This document shows positions 53,893 to 63,859 of a stretch of 64,000 nucleotides of DNA, in pieces. The notes under the pieces are model-generated. The model did no database searches, was not told the DNA's origin, and saw only the letters and a program-made list of their open reading frames with translations. Origin of the DNA: Sphingomonas sp. GTDB taxonomy: Bacteria; Pseudomonadota; Alphaproteobacteria; Sphingomonadales; Sphingomonadaceae. The first letter of the stretch is position 1. Every line of letters begins with the position of its first letter. The DNA lies in assembly GCA_017418975.1 (NCBI GenBank), contig JAFOMG010000030.1, positions 124,001 through 188,000 on the forward strand, in the 5' to 3' direction. Position numbers and translations under genes: made by a program.

Positions 53893-54465
53893 TCAGGGCA
53901 GCGGCAGGCGGACCTCCAGGTCGCGCAGCCGGCGCGGTTCGGGCGGCGGAAGGTCGTCGAGCGGGATGGCGACGCGGCCGGCCTTGTCGGGCTTCTTCTT
54001 GAAGCTGCGCCCCACCGCGCCGACGGCGTCGCCGACCAGCTTGATCGGGTTGGTCGCCTCGCCCGGCTCCTCGCAGCAGCTATTGGGGTCCACCAGCTTG
54101 CCCACGCCGCGGATCAGGGCGGTGCCCATGCCGAGGATGTTGATGCCCGTCGTGCAGCCCTCGGACCGGGTGGCGCAGGGCGCGATCGAGGCGTTGAGCG
54201 CGCCGATGCCGGAGACGTCCGGGTTGCTCGGCATCGGCCGGTCGGGCGGACCGCGCTCGCCGGGCAGCGGCAGGCGCGGCACCGAGTCGGCGCCCTGGCC
54301 GCAGACCACGATCTCGTCCGCCTTGCGCGGCGGGCCGCTCATGCAGGGATCGTTGAGGATCGACCAGCTCTGCTTGCCGTCCGCGGCCTGTTTCGGCTGG
54401 TTGACGGTGCCGGGCGGATCCTGCGGCACGGGCGACAGGAACAGCAGCGTTGCGGCGAGCATCAT
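53893..54465 (-). CDS. Secreted cysteine-rich hypothetical protein
   Basis: 190 residues with a short signal-like N-terminus (MMLAATLLFLSPVPQ). DPCMSGPPRKADEIVVCG followed by RLPLPGERGPPDRP is a pattern seen repeatedly in secreted sphingomonad proteins of unknown function. Seven or more cysteines, including CC in PNSCCEEP, suggest disulfides. It overlaps the Ivy-like gene upstream by 4 nt and is probably co-translated with it. Confidence 0.72.
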   Translation of the reverse strand: MMLAATLLFLSPVPQDPPGTVNQPKQAADGKQSWSILNDPCMSGPPRKADEIVVCGQGADSVPRLPLPGERGPPDRPMPSNPDVSGIGALNASIAPCATRSEGCTTGINILGMGTALIRGVGKLVDPNSCCEEPGEATNPIKLVGDAVGAVGRSFKKKPDKAGRVAIPLDDLPPPEPRRLRDLEVRLPLP

Positions 54466-55022
54466 CTTTTTCCTCGAAGCCTTGGCGCTGCCATCGGGCC
54501 GGGCGCGCCGGGATCCACCATCTCGACGCTGCCCAACCGGAGGGACTGGCCGGGATACATGTTCTCGACGGCGATCGCGCCGGCGGCCCAGCGCCGCGCC
54601 TCGACGACGAGCGCCGGATCGTTGCCATGTATCACGATTGAAAGCGTGTAATCATCCGCACAGGCCTTGCCCCGGCCACAGGCGAAGTGGAGCACCGCGG
54701 CGGCGCGGATCACGCCCCCCGAGACGAACAGCGCGCCTTTCTCCCAGCAGCTGTGCGGGCGACAGGCGGCGAGGCGATATATGCCGTTCGCCAGCAGAAC
54801 CGGGGGCTCGGGTGGGCCGCCGATCATCTCGACCAGCTGCGAGGCGCGGTTACCGTGATCGAGCCAGTCCGATCGGCCCTTGCCGGCGAATCGCCGGACA
54901 GCCGCCTCGAAGGCCGGCGTCGCGAACAGGCTGTTGGTGCTGATGCACACCGCCGGCTGTGCCAGCGTGCAACCCAGTTGCAGTGGCGCCGACAATGCAA
55001 GGAAAGCCAGCAAGGCCGCCAT
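54462..55022 (-). CDS. Ivy-like putative lysozyme inhibitor
   Basis: 186 residues with a signal peptide. FATPAFEAAVRRFAGK, then YRLAACRPHSCWEKGALFV with the motif C87-R-P-H-S-C92. The inhibitor loop of Ivy (inhibitor of vertebrate lysozyme) is CKPHDC in the same setting (Y-x-V-x-A-CKPHDC), which suggests a relative. Ivy sits in the periplasm and plugs the active site of C-type lysozymes. The rest (FACGRGKACADDY, a second Cys pair) is longer than classical Ivy. Motif-based call. Confidence 0.55.
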   Translation of the reverse strand: MAALLAFLALSAPLQLGCTLAQPAVCISTNSLFATPAFEAAVRRFAGKGRSDWLDHGNRASQLVEMIGGPPEPPVLLANGIYRLAACRPHSCWEKGALFVSGGVIRAAAVLHFACGRGKACADDYTLSIVIHGNDPALVVEARRWAAGAIAVENMYPGQSLRLGSVEMVDPGAPGPMAAPRLRGKR

Positions 55023-55089
55023 GAAAAACTCCGCCCGATCACCAGGACCGGGCGGAGCTAAACACAGTTCGCTATCTGTAGGAAAGGCC

Positions 55090-56931
<1,842 letters not shown>

Positions 56932-57231
56932 GTTGCTTTCCTGGAAAGAAGTTGGCGCGCCCGTACAGCAATTTGTGCGTTGCGGGAAGCCCGGTGATTC
57001 GGGAGCCGGCCGGACGAAAACATTGACTCCGTTGACACTCCCGCGCGGACGGGCGGCGGAAGGTCGCAAAGGTCCCTACCCCATCGCGCGCGGCGCCGCC
57101 GTCCGGACGGGCGCGGGCGGCAATCGCCGCAAGGGGCCGCCAAATGGGTGGTTGGAGCAAGCGCGCGCATCGGCCATCCTCAACCACAAAGGCGCCGTGT
57201 AGGACAGCGCGACATGCATGAAGGGAAGACC

Positions 57232-57807
57232 ATGGCCGAGCCGCTGAAGATCCTCGTCATCCTCGGGTCCGTCCGCGAGGGGCGGATGGCGGAGCCGATC
57301 GGCAACTGGGTGATGGACGCGGCGGACGCGGATCGCGACGACCTGGACTGCGAACTGATCGACCTGAAGCCATGGGACCTGCCCTTCTACCACCACCCCA
57401 AGCCGCCCGCGGCGGGCGACTATGCCGACGCCAAGCAGATCGCCTGGGGCGAGAAGGTGGCGCGCGCGGACGGCTTCATCCTGATCGCGCCCGAATATAA
57501 TCACGGCATCCCCGCGGTGCTCAAGAACGCGCTCGACACCGTCTATGCCGAATGGAACCGCAAGCCGGTGGCCTTTGTCGCCTATGGCGGCATGGGCGGC
57601 GCGCGTTCGGTGGAGCAGCTCACCATGGTCTCGCGCGAGCTGCAGATGGCGCCGCTGGAGGGCGCGCTCCACCTGCAGGGCGTATGGGCCCGGCGCGACG
57701 GCGACCGGTTCCGCGCCGACGAGCGCGAGGGCGCGCGGCTGAACCATCTGTTCGACGAGCTCGCCTGGTGGGGCAAGGCCCTCAGAAGCGCACGGGCGGC
57801 GCGCTGA
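57232..57807 (+). CDS. NADPH-dependent FMN reductase family protein
   Basis: 191 residues. Flavodoxin-like fold: ILVILGSVREGRMAEPIGNW (phosphate loop), FILIAPEYNHGIPAVLKNALD (flavin-binding PEYNHG) and FVAYGGMGGARSVEQL. Such enzymes reduce FMN, quinones or azo dyes with NADPH. ATG 57232 is preceded by AAGGGAAG. Its 3' end overlaps the AraC gene on the other strand by 26 bp. Confidence 0.93.
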   Translation: MAEPLKILVILGSVREGRMAEPIGNWVMDAADADRDDLDCELIDLKPWDLPFYHHPKPPAAGDYADAKQIAWGEKVARADGFILIAPEYNHGIPAVLKNALDTVYAEWNRKPVAFVAYGGMGGARSVEQLTMVSRELQMAPLEGALHLQGVWARRDGDRFRADEREGARLNHLFDELAWWGKALRSARAAR

Positions 57808-58552
57808 AATAGCCTCCCGGCGTCTCGCCGAACGCCGCCCGGAACGCGGCGACGAAGGCGCTCGGCGTGGAAAAACCGGCATGGGCGGCGACCGACTTGA
57901 CCGGCTCGCCCGCCCCCAGCCTCTCCATCGCCGCCAGCAACAGCGCATGCCGGCGCCAGCGGCCAAGGCTCAGCCCGGTCTCCGAGCGGAAGCGGCGCTC
58001 GAGCGCGCGCAGGCTCATGCCGGCCGCCGCCGCGATCTCCGGCCCGCGCCTGCCCGCCCGGGCCAGGCCGGCGGCCTGCCGCATTCCCGGGCTGGCCGGC
58101 TCGGGCAGGTCGAAGGGCGGCGTGTCGGAACGCCGGAATTCCTCGCGGACCAGCAGCGCCACCGCCGCTTCGGCGGGGCGGCGGCCATCGAGCATTCCCC
58201 AGGCCACGGCCCGCAGCACCAGCTCGCGCAACAGCGGCGACACTGTCACGGCCACGCAGTCGCGCGGCAATCCCGGCGCCCAATCCGGCCGGAGATAAAG
58301 CGTGCGGAGCGTGCTCGGCGCGGCGAAGCGGATGCCGTGCCGCACTCCCGCCGGCACCCACACCGCCCGGCCGCTCGGCGCGATCCACGAGCCCCGCTCG
58401 GTCCAGATCTCCATCATCCCGGCGGCGGCGTGGACGAGCTGGTGCCAGTCATGCGCGTGGGGCGCGATCGCCTCGCCCGCACGATGGTCGCTCGCCGCCG
58501 TGCGGATCAGCAGAAAGGGCTCGTCCGCCACGCTGCGCCGGATTCGCGACAT
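57782..58552 (-). CDS. AraC family transcriptional regulator
   Basis: 256 residues. A cupin-type effector domain (HAHDWHQLVHAAAGMMEI; VWVPAGVRHGIRF) precedes two helix-turn-helix motifs (PEIAAAAGMSLRALERRFRSETG; VKSVAAHAGFSTPSAFVAAFRAAFGETPGGY). It is divergent from the VOC gene at 58631 with a 78-bp gap, the usual place for a target promoter. Confidence 0.94.
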   Translation of the reverse strand: MSRIRRSVADEPFLLIRTAASDHRAGEAIAPHAHDWHQLVHAAAGMMEIWTERGSWIAPSGRAVWVPAGVRHGIRFAAPSTLRTLYLRPDWAPGLPRDCVAVTVSPLLRELVLRAVAWGMLDGRRPAEAAVALLVREEFRRSDTPPFDLPEPASPGMRQAAGLARAGRRGPEIAAAAGMSLRALERRFRSETGLSLGRWRRHALLLAAMERLGAGEPVKSVAAHAGFSTPSAFVAAFRAAFGETPGGYFSAPPVRF

Positions 58553-58630
58553 TATACGCCGCTATAGCGGGATTGCGGCGCACGCGCGAGCGCGACACAG
58601 TTGCGCCATGGCCTTCCCGATACCGGAGCG

Positions 58631-59023
58631 ATGCCGATGCCAGCCAATCTTGCCGCCTTCGCCCTCCATGTCGACGATGTCGACCGCGCCCGCGGCTTCT
58701 ACGAAGCGGTGTTCGGCTGGGAGTTCGAGCCCTGGGGGCCGCCGGGCTTCTACCTGATCCATACCGGCGACGCGGATGCGCCGGGAGTGCAGGGGCTGAT
58801 GCACCAGCGGCAGGTTCCCCGCAGCGGCGAGGGGCTGAACGGGATCGAGCCGACCTTCGCGGTCGACGATGTCGATGCGGTGGCCGAGCGCGTCGTCGCG
58901 CGGGGCGGCGTGATCACAATGCCCCGCGCGGTGATCCCCATGGTCGGCACGCTCATCCGCTTCCTCGACACCGAGGGCAACGACATCGGCGCGATGCGCT
59001 ACGAGGCGCGGCCGCGCGGATAG
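58631..59023 (+). CDS. VOC family protein
   Basis: 130 residues. LAAFALHVDDVDRARGFYEAVFGWEFEPW, FAVDDVDAVAERVVARGG and RFLDTEGNDIG show the paired modules of the VOC fold, with the possible metal ligands His and Glu. It may detoxify or bind small molecules and is the probable target of the AraC regulator opposite. ATG 58631 is used; ATG 58637 has a slightly better spacing from CGGAG. Confidence 0.88.
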   Translation: MPMPANLAAFALHVDDVDRARGFYEAVFGWEFEPWGPPGFYLIHTGDADAPGVQGLMHQRQVPRSGEGLNGIEPTFAVDDVDAVAERVVARGGVITMPRAVIPMVGTLIRFLDTEGNDIGAMRYEARPRG

Positions 59024-59029
59024 GCCCGT

Positions 59030-60745
59030 CTATCCGGCCAGCGCCGCCCTGCACTTCTCCGGCTCGGCGGCGAAGCGCGCGGGATCGAGGACGATCTGCT
59101 GGGTGCGCAGCGTCTTCCTGCCGGCGGGGCGGAAGGCGACGCTGCGCTTCGCCGCGCCGTCCTGCACTTCCACCACGAAATCCACCGCCGAATTGCCCGG
59201 CTCGCCGGCGGTACGCCGCAGGATCTTCATCCCGTCGCGCAGCCCGGCGGCATAGGCGTTGGACGCGGGATCGACGCCGGTGAGGACATTGCCCGCCTTT
59301 TGCGTGGCGGCATTGTCCCAGCCGCGCTCGAACACCGGCATATCGGCGGTGACCAGCCGGGCGCAGGCGCCGAACGCGTCCTCGGGCAGGAGCAGCGGCT
59401 CGCCCCGCGTCAGATAGCGTGCGATGTCGGGCCCCGCATCCAGCCCGGCGCGCCCGATCTCCGCCACGAACGCATCGGTGAGCTGCGGTGGCGCCTTGGC
59501 CGCGCGCGCGCGGTCGCGCTGGGCGCGCAGCACCGTGTCGAGATCGCCCAGCCCTCGCGCCTGGAGCTGCCGGTCCCACAGCGCCGCCAGCATCGATCCG
59601 CGCTGATAGGGGATCTTCTCCGCCGCCTGCCCGCCGGTCCAGAATTTCGCGGCGGCCTCGGCATTGCCGATGGCGCGGAAGGACGAGGCCGCATAGGCGC
59701 GCAGCATCTCGTTCCAGTCGGCGGCGAACTTCTCCGGCGTCCACAGGCCGGCGCGCAGCATCAGCCGGCGCGCGTAGAAATCGGTGAAGCCCTCGCTCAG
59801 CCAATAGGCTTCGGCCTCCGCCTTCTCGGGAAAGCGGCCGAGCTGGCGCGCGTTCCAGCTGTGGAAATATTCGTGCGCGAGCAGCCAGCCGAGGCCCGAG
59901 AGCGGCGCGTCGCGGTCGATCCAGGTGGCGAAGGCGTCGCTGCGGCCGGTGCCGCCATAGCTGAGCCGCCCGGGCACGGGCGCCAGCGGGATCGCCGTGA
60001 TCAGGAAGGGGCCGGCATCGGCGTCGCGCCAGAAATCGCGCTCGATCGCCACCACCTGGCCGGCCAGCCGGTCGAACGCCTGGACGTCGAAGCCGAAGCG
60101 GCCGACATGCGCGACGCGGACGGGCGCGCCCTTCACCATCAGCGTGGTGACGGACAGGTCGCGCCCGCCGATGGCGATGCTCTCGAGGATGTCGCCCACG
60201 GTGCGGGGGTGGCCGCCCAGGCCGGTCGGATGCTCGGTATCCGAGGCGAAGCCGATGCCGGCCGGGCCCTTCCAGGCGAAGCGGGCGGGCGCATCGTCGC
60301 GATCGACGGGGCGGGCATAGAGGATCTCGCCGACCGAATAGAACCAGCCGGGGCGCACGACCGGGCGCGCCTGCTCGCTGTCCGCCGTGCTGGGATCCGC
60401 GTCATAGGCCGAGACGATCCGGTAGCGCATGACCAGCGGCGCCCCCGGGGCGGAGCGGACGATGCGCCCGCCATGCGGCGCCGGGGCGGCGGCGGTGCCG
60501 CCCTGGACGCGGATGTCGCGCGCCCATTGGCCGAGCTTGTCCTCGCCGGCCCAGCTTTCGGCCCAGTCGAGCGTGGTGATGCCCGACTTGTCGGCACGCA
60601 GGCGGATCGTGACGTCGAGCGCGACGATCGCGTCGCCCTGCAGCACCGGCGCGAGTTCATAGGCGATCGCGGGATCGGGCGCCGGCGCCGCCGCGCCGAG
60701 GGCGAGCAGGACAGGCAGTGCCGCGACGCGCAGCCAATGGTGCAT
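59030..60745 (-). CDS. M61 family metallopeptidase (glycyl aminopeptidase type)
   Basis: 571 residues with a signal peptide (AALPVLLALGAAAPA). The zinc motif is HEYFH (residues 291-295) in WLLAHEYFHSWN, with the third ligand in WLSEGFTDFYA. A preceding beta domain (YELAPVLQGDAIVALDVTI) and a C-terminal PDZ-like part (GVDPASNAYAAGLRDGMKI) complete the family layout. It likely removes N-terminal Gly or Ala in the periplasm. ATG 60745 starts the signal peptide. Confidence 0.93.
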   Translation of the reverse strand: MHHWLRVAALPVLLALGAAAPAPDPAIAYELAPVLQGDAIVALDVTIRLRADKSGITTLDWAESWAGEDKLGQWARDIRVQGGTAAAPAPHGGRIVRSAPGAPLVMRYRIVSAYDADPSTADSEQARPVVRPGWFYSVGEILYARPVDRDDAPARFAWKGPAGIGFASDTEHPTGLGGHPRTVGDILESIAIGGRDLSVTTLMVKGAPVRVAHVGRFGFDVQAFDRLAGQVVAIERDFWRDADAGPFLITAIPLAPVPGRLSYGGTGRSDAFATWIDRDAPLSGLGWLLAHEYFHSWNARQLGRFPEKAEAEAYWLSEGFTDFYARRLMLRAGLWTPEKFAADWNEMLRAYAASSFRAIGNAEAAAKFWTGGQAAEKIPYQRGSMLAALWDRQLQARGLGDLDTVLRAQRDRARAAKAPPQLTDAFVAEIGRAGLDAGPDIARYLTRGEPLLLPEDAFGACARLVTADMPVFERGWDNAATQKAGNVLTGVDPASNAYAAGLRDGMKILRRTAGEPGNSAVDFVVEVQDGAAKRSVAFRPAGRKTLRTQQIVLDPARFAAEPEKCRAALAG

Positions 60746-60885
60746 GAAGATCCCCTTTTCCGTGCCCGCCGCCGATGTATCGCTGCAAAGGCTGACCGGC
60801 GGATGAACGGAATGCCGCCCGGCGATCCTCATACCGGCTATTTCGGGCGCGAAACCGCGCTATGCTGGCAGCGAAGGAGATCGTG

Positions 60886-61233
60886 ATGAACAAGGGTGTG
60901 CTGCTGGCGCTGATGCTGCTCGCGGGCTGTTCTGGCAAGACCGAGAAGCGCAATATCAGCCTGGTGCTCGATGCCGATTTCGCCACCGGCAAGCTGCTGC
61001 TCACCTGCCGCGATTCGAGCAGCGGCACCTGCCATGTGCTGGTGGCCGGATCGGGCGAGCCGGTGCGCCTCTCCGCCGCCAAGGGCGCGACCGCCACTGC
61101 CGCCAGCGGCGCGGCCGAGGGCGCGCGCTTCTGCGCCGGCGAGAGCGAGCCGCAAAATGGCTGCCAGCTCACCGTGCTGCGCAATGGCGAGCAGATCTAT
61201 CGCTCGAGCCTGGTGAAGTCCGAAAGCCGCTGA
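60886..61233 (+). CDS. Small lipoprotein
   Basis: 115 residues. Lipobox LLAGC at residues 13-17, then a beta-rich body with three later cysteines (LTCRDSSSGTC; FCAGESEPQNGC). GAAGGAGA precedes ATG 60886. The function is unknown. It lies 111 bp upstream of telA on the same strand and opposite the M61 gene. Confidence 0.75.
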   Translation: MNKGVLLALMLLAGCSGKTEKRNISLVLDADFATGKLLLTCRDSSSGTCHVLVAGSGEPVRLSAAKGATATAASGAAEGARFCAGESEPQNGCQLTVLRNGEQIYRSSLVKSESR

Positions 61234-61344
61234 GCCGGCCCTTGGCCCTTGGCGCGGGCGCCCTGGTGTATTACATAAGTCACACAGTTGGTTTGCCGTC
61301 CGGATGATCCTATGCTGGGGGCCGGACAGTTTGGAGACGTGGGA

Positions 61345-62544
61345 ATGGCGAGCGAGACTGCGGTGGCCGAACAGGATCTGGTGCTCACCCCGCCCGAGCC
61401 GGTGAAGGCCGTCGCGCCCGAAAAGGCGGCGGGGCTGGTGCCGGTGGACGACGGCAAGAAGACCGAGCTGGAGGCGCGGGTCGACAGTTTCATCGACGAT
61501 CTCGTCGCGCAGGACGTGAACTCGCCCGAGTTCGGCAAGCGCGTCGATGCGATCGCGGCGATGGGGCAGAAGGAGATCCGCGATGCGGCGGGCCAGTCCA
61601 ACCGCTTCCTCGATCGCCCGGTCAAGGCGATGGGCAATGACGGCGTCGGCGCCGACCTGCTCGCCCTGCGCAAGAAGGTGGAGGAGCTGGATCCCAGCCA
61701 GAACGGCAAGCTGATCGGCGGGAGCCAGGGCTTCCTGTCGAAGCTGTTCGGCGGCGGGATGCAGCAATATTTCCGCAAGTACCAATCGTCGCAGACGCAC
61801 ATCAACGGCATCCTCAAGAGCCTGGCCAACGGCAAGGACGAGCTGCTGATGGACAATGCCGCGATCGATACCGAGCGGACCAACCTGTGGGCCGCGATGG
61901 GCCGGCTCGAGCAGATGATCTATCTGTCCAAGGCGATGGACGCGAAGATCGAGGACAAGGCCAACGAGCTGGACCACAGCGACCCCGCCAAGGCCAAGGC
62001 GCTGCGCGAGACCGCGCTCTTCTATGTCCGCCAGCGCACCCAGGACCTGCTCACCCAGATGGCGGTGACGGTGCAGGGCTATCTGGCGCTCGACCTGGTC
62101 AAGAAGAACAATGTCGAGCTGGTGAAGGGCGTCGACCGCGCCTCGACCACCACTGTCTCGGCGCTGCGCACCGCGGTGACGGTGGCGCAGGCGCTGACCA
62201 ACCAGAAGCTGGTGCTCGACCAGATCACCGCGCTGAACAGCACCACCGCGGGGCTGATCGATTCGACCGGCGCGCTGCTCAAGAGCCAGTCGGCCGCGAT
62301 CCACGAACAGGCGGCGAACTCGACGATCCCCGTCGAGACGCTGCAGCGCGCCTTCCAGAACATCTACGACACGATGGACGCGATCGACACGTTCAAGCTC
62401 AAGGCGCTCGACAGCATGAAGACCACGGTCAACACGCTGTCGAACGAAGTCGAGAAGTCGAAGGGCTATATCGCGCGGGCCGAGGGCGCGGCGCAGAACC
62501 AGGTCGCGGGCGGGGCGGAGACGTTCAAGCTGGAGGCGATGTAG
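61345..62544 (+). CDS. telA: TelA-family toxic anion resistance protein
   Basis: 399 residues, mostly long helices: VDSFIDDLVAQDVNSPEFGKRVDAIAAMGQKEI, FGGGMQQYFRKYQSSQTHINGIL and LRTAVTVAQALTNQKLVLDQI are conserved in TelA. The family is linked to tellurite and cell-envelope stress tolerance, but the molecular role is unknown. ATG 61345 follows GGAG. It is followed three bases later by the xpaC-like gene, a common pairing. Confidence 0.93.
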   Translation: MASETAVAEQDLVLTPPEPVKAVAPEKAAGLVPVDDGKKTELEARVDSFIDDLVAQDVNSPEFGKRVDAIAAMGQKEIRDAAGQSNRFLDRPVKAMGNDGVGADLLALRKKVEELDPSQNGKLIGGSQGFLSKLFGGGMQQYFRKYQSSQTHINGILKSLANGKDELLMDNAAIDTERTNLWAAMGRLEQMIYLSKAMDAKIEDKANELDHSDPAKAKALRETALFYVRQRTQDLLTQMAVTVQGYLALDLVKKNNVELVKGVDRASTTTVSALRTAVTVAQALTNQKLVLDQITALNSTTAGLIDSTGALLKSQSAAIHEQAANSTIPVETLQRAFQNIYDTMDAIDTFKLKALDSMKTTVNTLSNEVEKSKGYIARAEGAAQNQVAGGAETFKLEAM

Positions 62545-62547
62545 GCC

Positions 62548-63258
62548 GTGCCCACCGATGTCGATCGCGAACTGAGCAGGATCGGAGGCACGCTCGATCG
62601 CGTGCGCGCCCGTACCGACCTGGCCGTGTCCGGCCGCAACCGCCAGCACCGGGAAACCGAAGTGGTCCGCCGGATCGGGCGGATCGCGGCGGCGGACGGG
62701 CTGATCCTGGCCGGCGCGATCGTCTTCGGACTGGCGGTGGCGCCGCTCGGCATGATGGGCGCGATGCTGGTGGCGCTGCTGCTGGTCGCGGCCACGCTGC
62801 TCTTCGCGGTGATGCCGACGAGCGCGCCGGTGAATGTCGAGAAGCTGGCCGAGATCCCGCTCAAGGCGCTGCCGCGCAGCACCGAGCGCTGGCTCGAGAC
62901 GCAGCGCCCGGCCCTGCCCTCGCCGGTGCGCGGGCTGGTCGATTCGATCGGCGTGAAGCTGGAGACGCTGACGCCCCAGCTCGCCGCGCTCGACGAGCAC
63001 AGCCCGGCGGCGGTTGAAGTGCGCAAGCTGGTGGGCGAGCAGCTGCCCGAGCTGGTCAAGGGCTATCAGCGCGTGCCCGAGCCGCTGCGCCGGGTGGAGC
63101 GCAACGGCCTGACGCCGGACCAGCAGCTGGCCCAGGGCCTGCAGCTGATCGACGACGAGATCGCCGAGATGACCTCGCAACTGGCCCAGGGCGACCTCGA
63201 CGCGCTGGCGACGCGCGGGCGGTTCCTGCAGATCAAATATCAGGGCGACGAGGGCTGA
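62548..63258 (+). CDS. XpaC-like membrane protein
   Basis: 236 residues. Two membrane helices (about 50-88, LILAGAIVFGLAVAPLGMMGAMLVALLLV) and a long helical tail (QQLAQGLQLIDDEIAEMTSQLAQGDLDALATRGRFLQIKY) match the XpaC family, named for 5-bromo-4-chloroindolyl phosphate hydrolysis in Bacillus but found beside telA in many bacteria. The start is GTG 62548 with GGAGG in the telA tail. Confidence 0.88.
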   Translation: MPTDVDRELSRIGGTLDRVRARTDLAVSGRNRQHRETEVVRRIGRIAAADGLILAGAIVFGLAVAPLGMMGAMLVALLLVAATLLFAVMPTSAPVNVEKLAEIPLKALPRSTERWLETQRPALPSPVRGLVDSIGVKLETLTPQLAALDEHSPAAVEVRKLVGEQLPELVKGYQRVPEPLRRVERNGLTPDQQLAQGLQLIDDEIAEMTSQLAQGDLDALATRGRFLQIKYQGDEG

Positions 63259-63289
63259 TGGCGCTCGGCCCGGCGCCGGGATCCACGTG

Positions 63290-63478
63290 ATGGAATTGCT
63301 GCTTATCCCTTTGGCGCTGCTGGTGGTCACCGCCACCTATTGCACCCGGAACATGGTCGCCGACTTCAGGAGCGCGAACAGGGCTGCCGGCATTTGGGGC
63401 ATCGTATCGCTTGCCGGACCCATATCGTGCCTGGCAGTAGCGTTCACCGCTGTTTTGATGTCGCTATATTACCACTAG
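63290..63478 (+). CDS. Small two-helix membrane protein
   Basis: 62 residues with two hydrophobic helices (LLLIPLALLVVTATYC and WGIVSLAGPISCLAVAFTAVLMSLYY). No family is recognised. It follows xpaC by 31 bp, so it may be the last gene of the telA unit. A GTG three bases earlier is an alternative start. Confidence 0.55.
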   Translation: MELLLIPLALLVVTATYCTRNMVADFRSANRAAGIWGIVSLAGPISCLAVAFTAVLMSLYYH

Positions 63479-63481
63479 CCT

Positions 63482-63566
63482 GAACGCCTTCCACCGGATG
63501 CGACCAGCCGCCTTGCCACACAACGCGCATCAAAGCCGCAGGCGAGCTCGGCGAGGCTAACCGCGC
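63482..63566 (-). pseudogene. Decayed copy of the gene tail at 63860-64000
   Basis: On the minus strand the sequence encodes VSLAELACGFDARCV, close to VSLAELARSFDARCV in the partial gene at the window end, with about 80% base identity over 75 bp and then a one-base difference that breaks the frame. It is a remnant of a duplication. Confidence 0.6.
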
Positions 63567-63766
63567 CGAGCGGCGAGCCAATAGAGAATCGCAGCCCCGC
63601 CAAAAGGCGCGACGAAGAAAAGCGCGAATACTTCCGGATGCGCCCAGATCAGCGCGGGGTCGAAAAGATATCCCAGCCAGACCGGGAAAAGCATGATAAG
63701 GGGCGTGGCCCATAATGACAGCGCCGCCCGTCGCAGCTTTTGTTGGCGATTGAGCTTCCACCACAT
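63557..63766 (-). CDS. Small membrane protein
   Basis: 69 residues. A basic N-terminus (WWKLNRQQKLRRAAL) is followed by two hydrophobic helices and ends AILYWLAARRG, its last codons touching the decayed duplicate. No family is recognised. It lies between the two copies of the duplicated tail. Confidence 0.55.
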   Translation of the reverse strand: MWWKLNRQQKLRRAALSLWATPLIMLFPVWLGYLFDPALIWAHPEVFALFFVAPFGGAAILYWLAARRG

Positions 63767-63859
63767 CGCCGAATCCTGCCACAGGACATGCCTGCCTTCC
63801 AGCCCATGGTGGCCGAAAGCCGTTTGGCGGGAAATCAGCCGTTTTCGGCGGTCCGCCCG

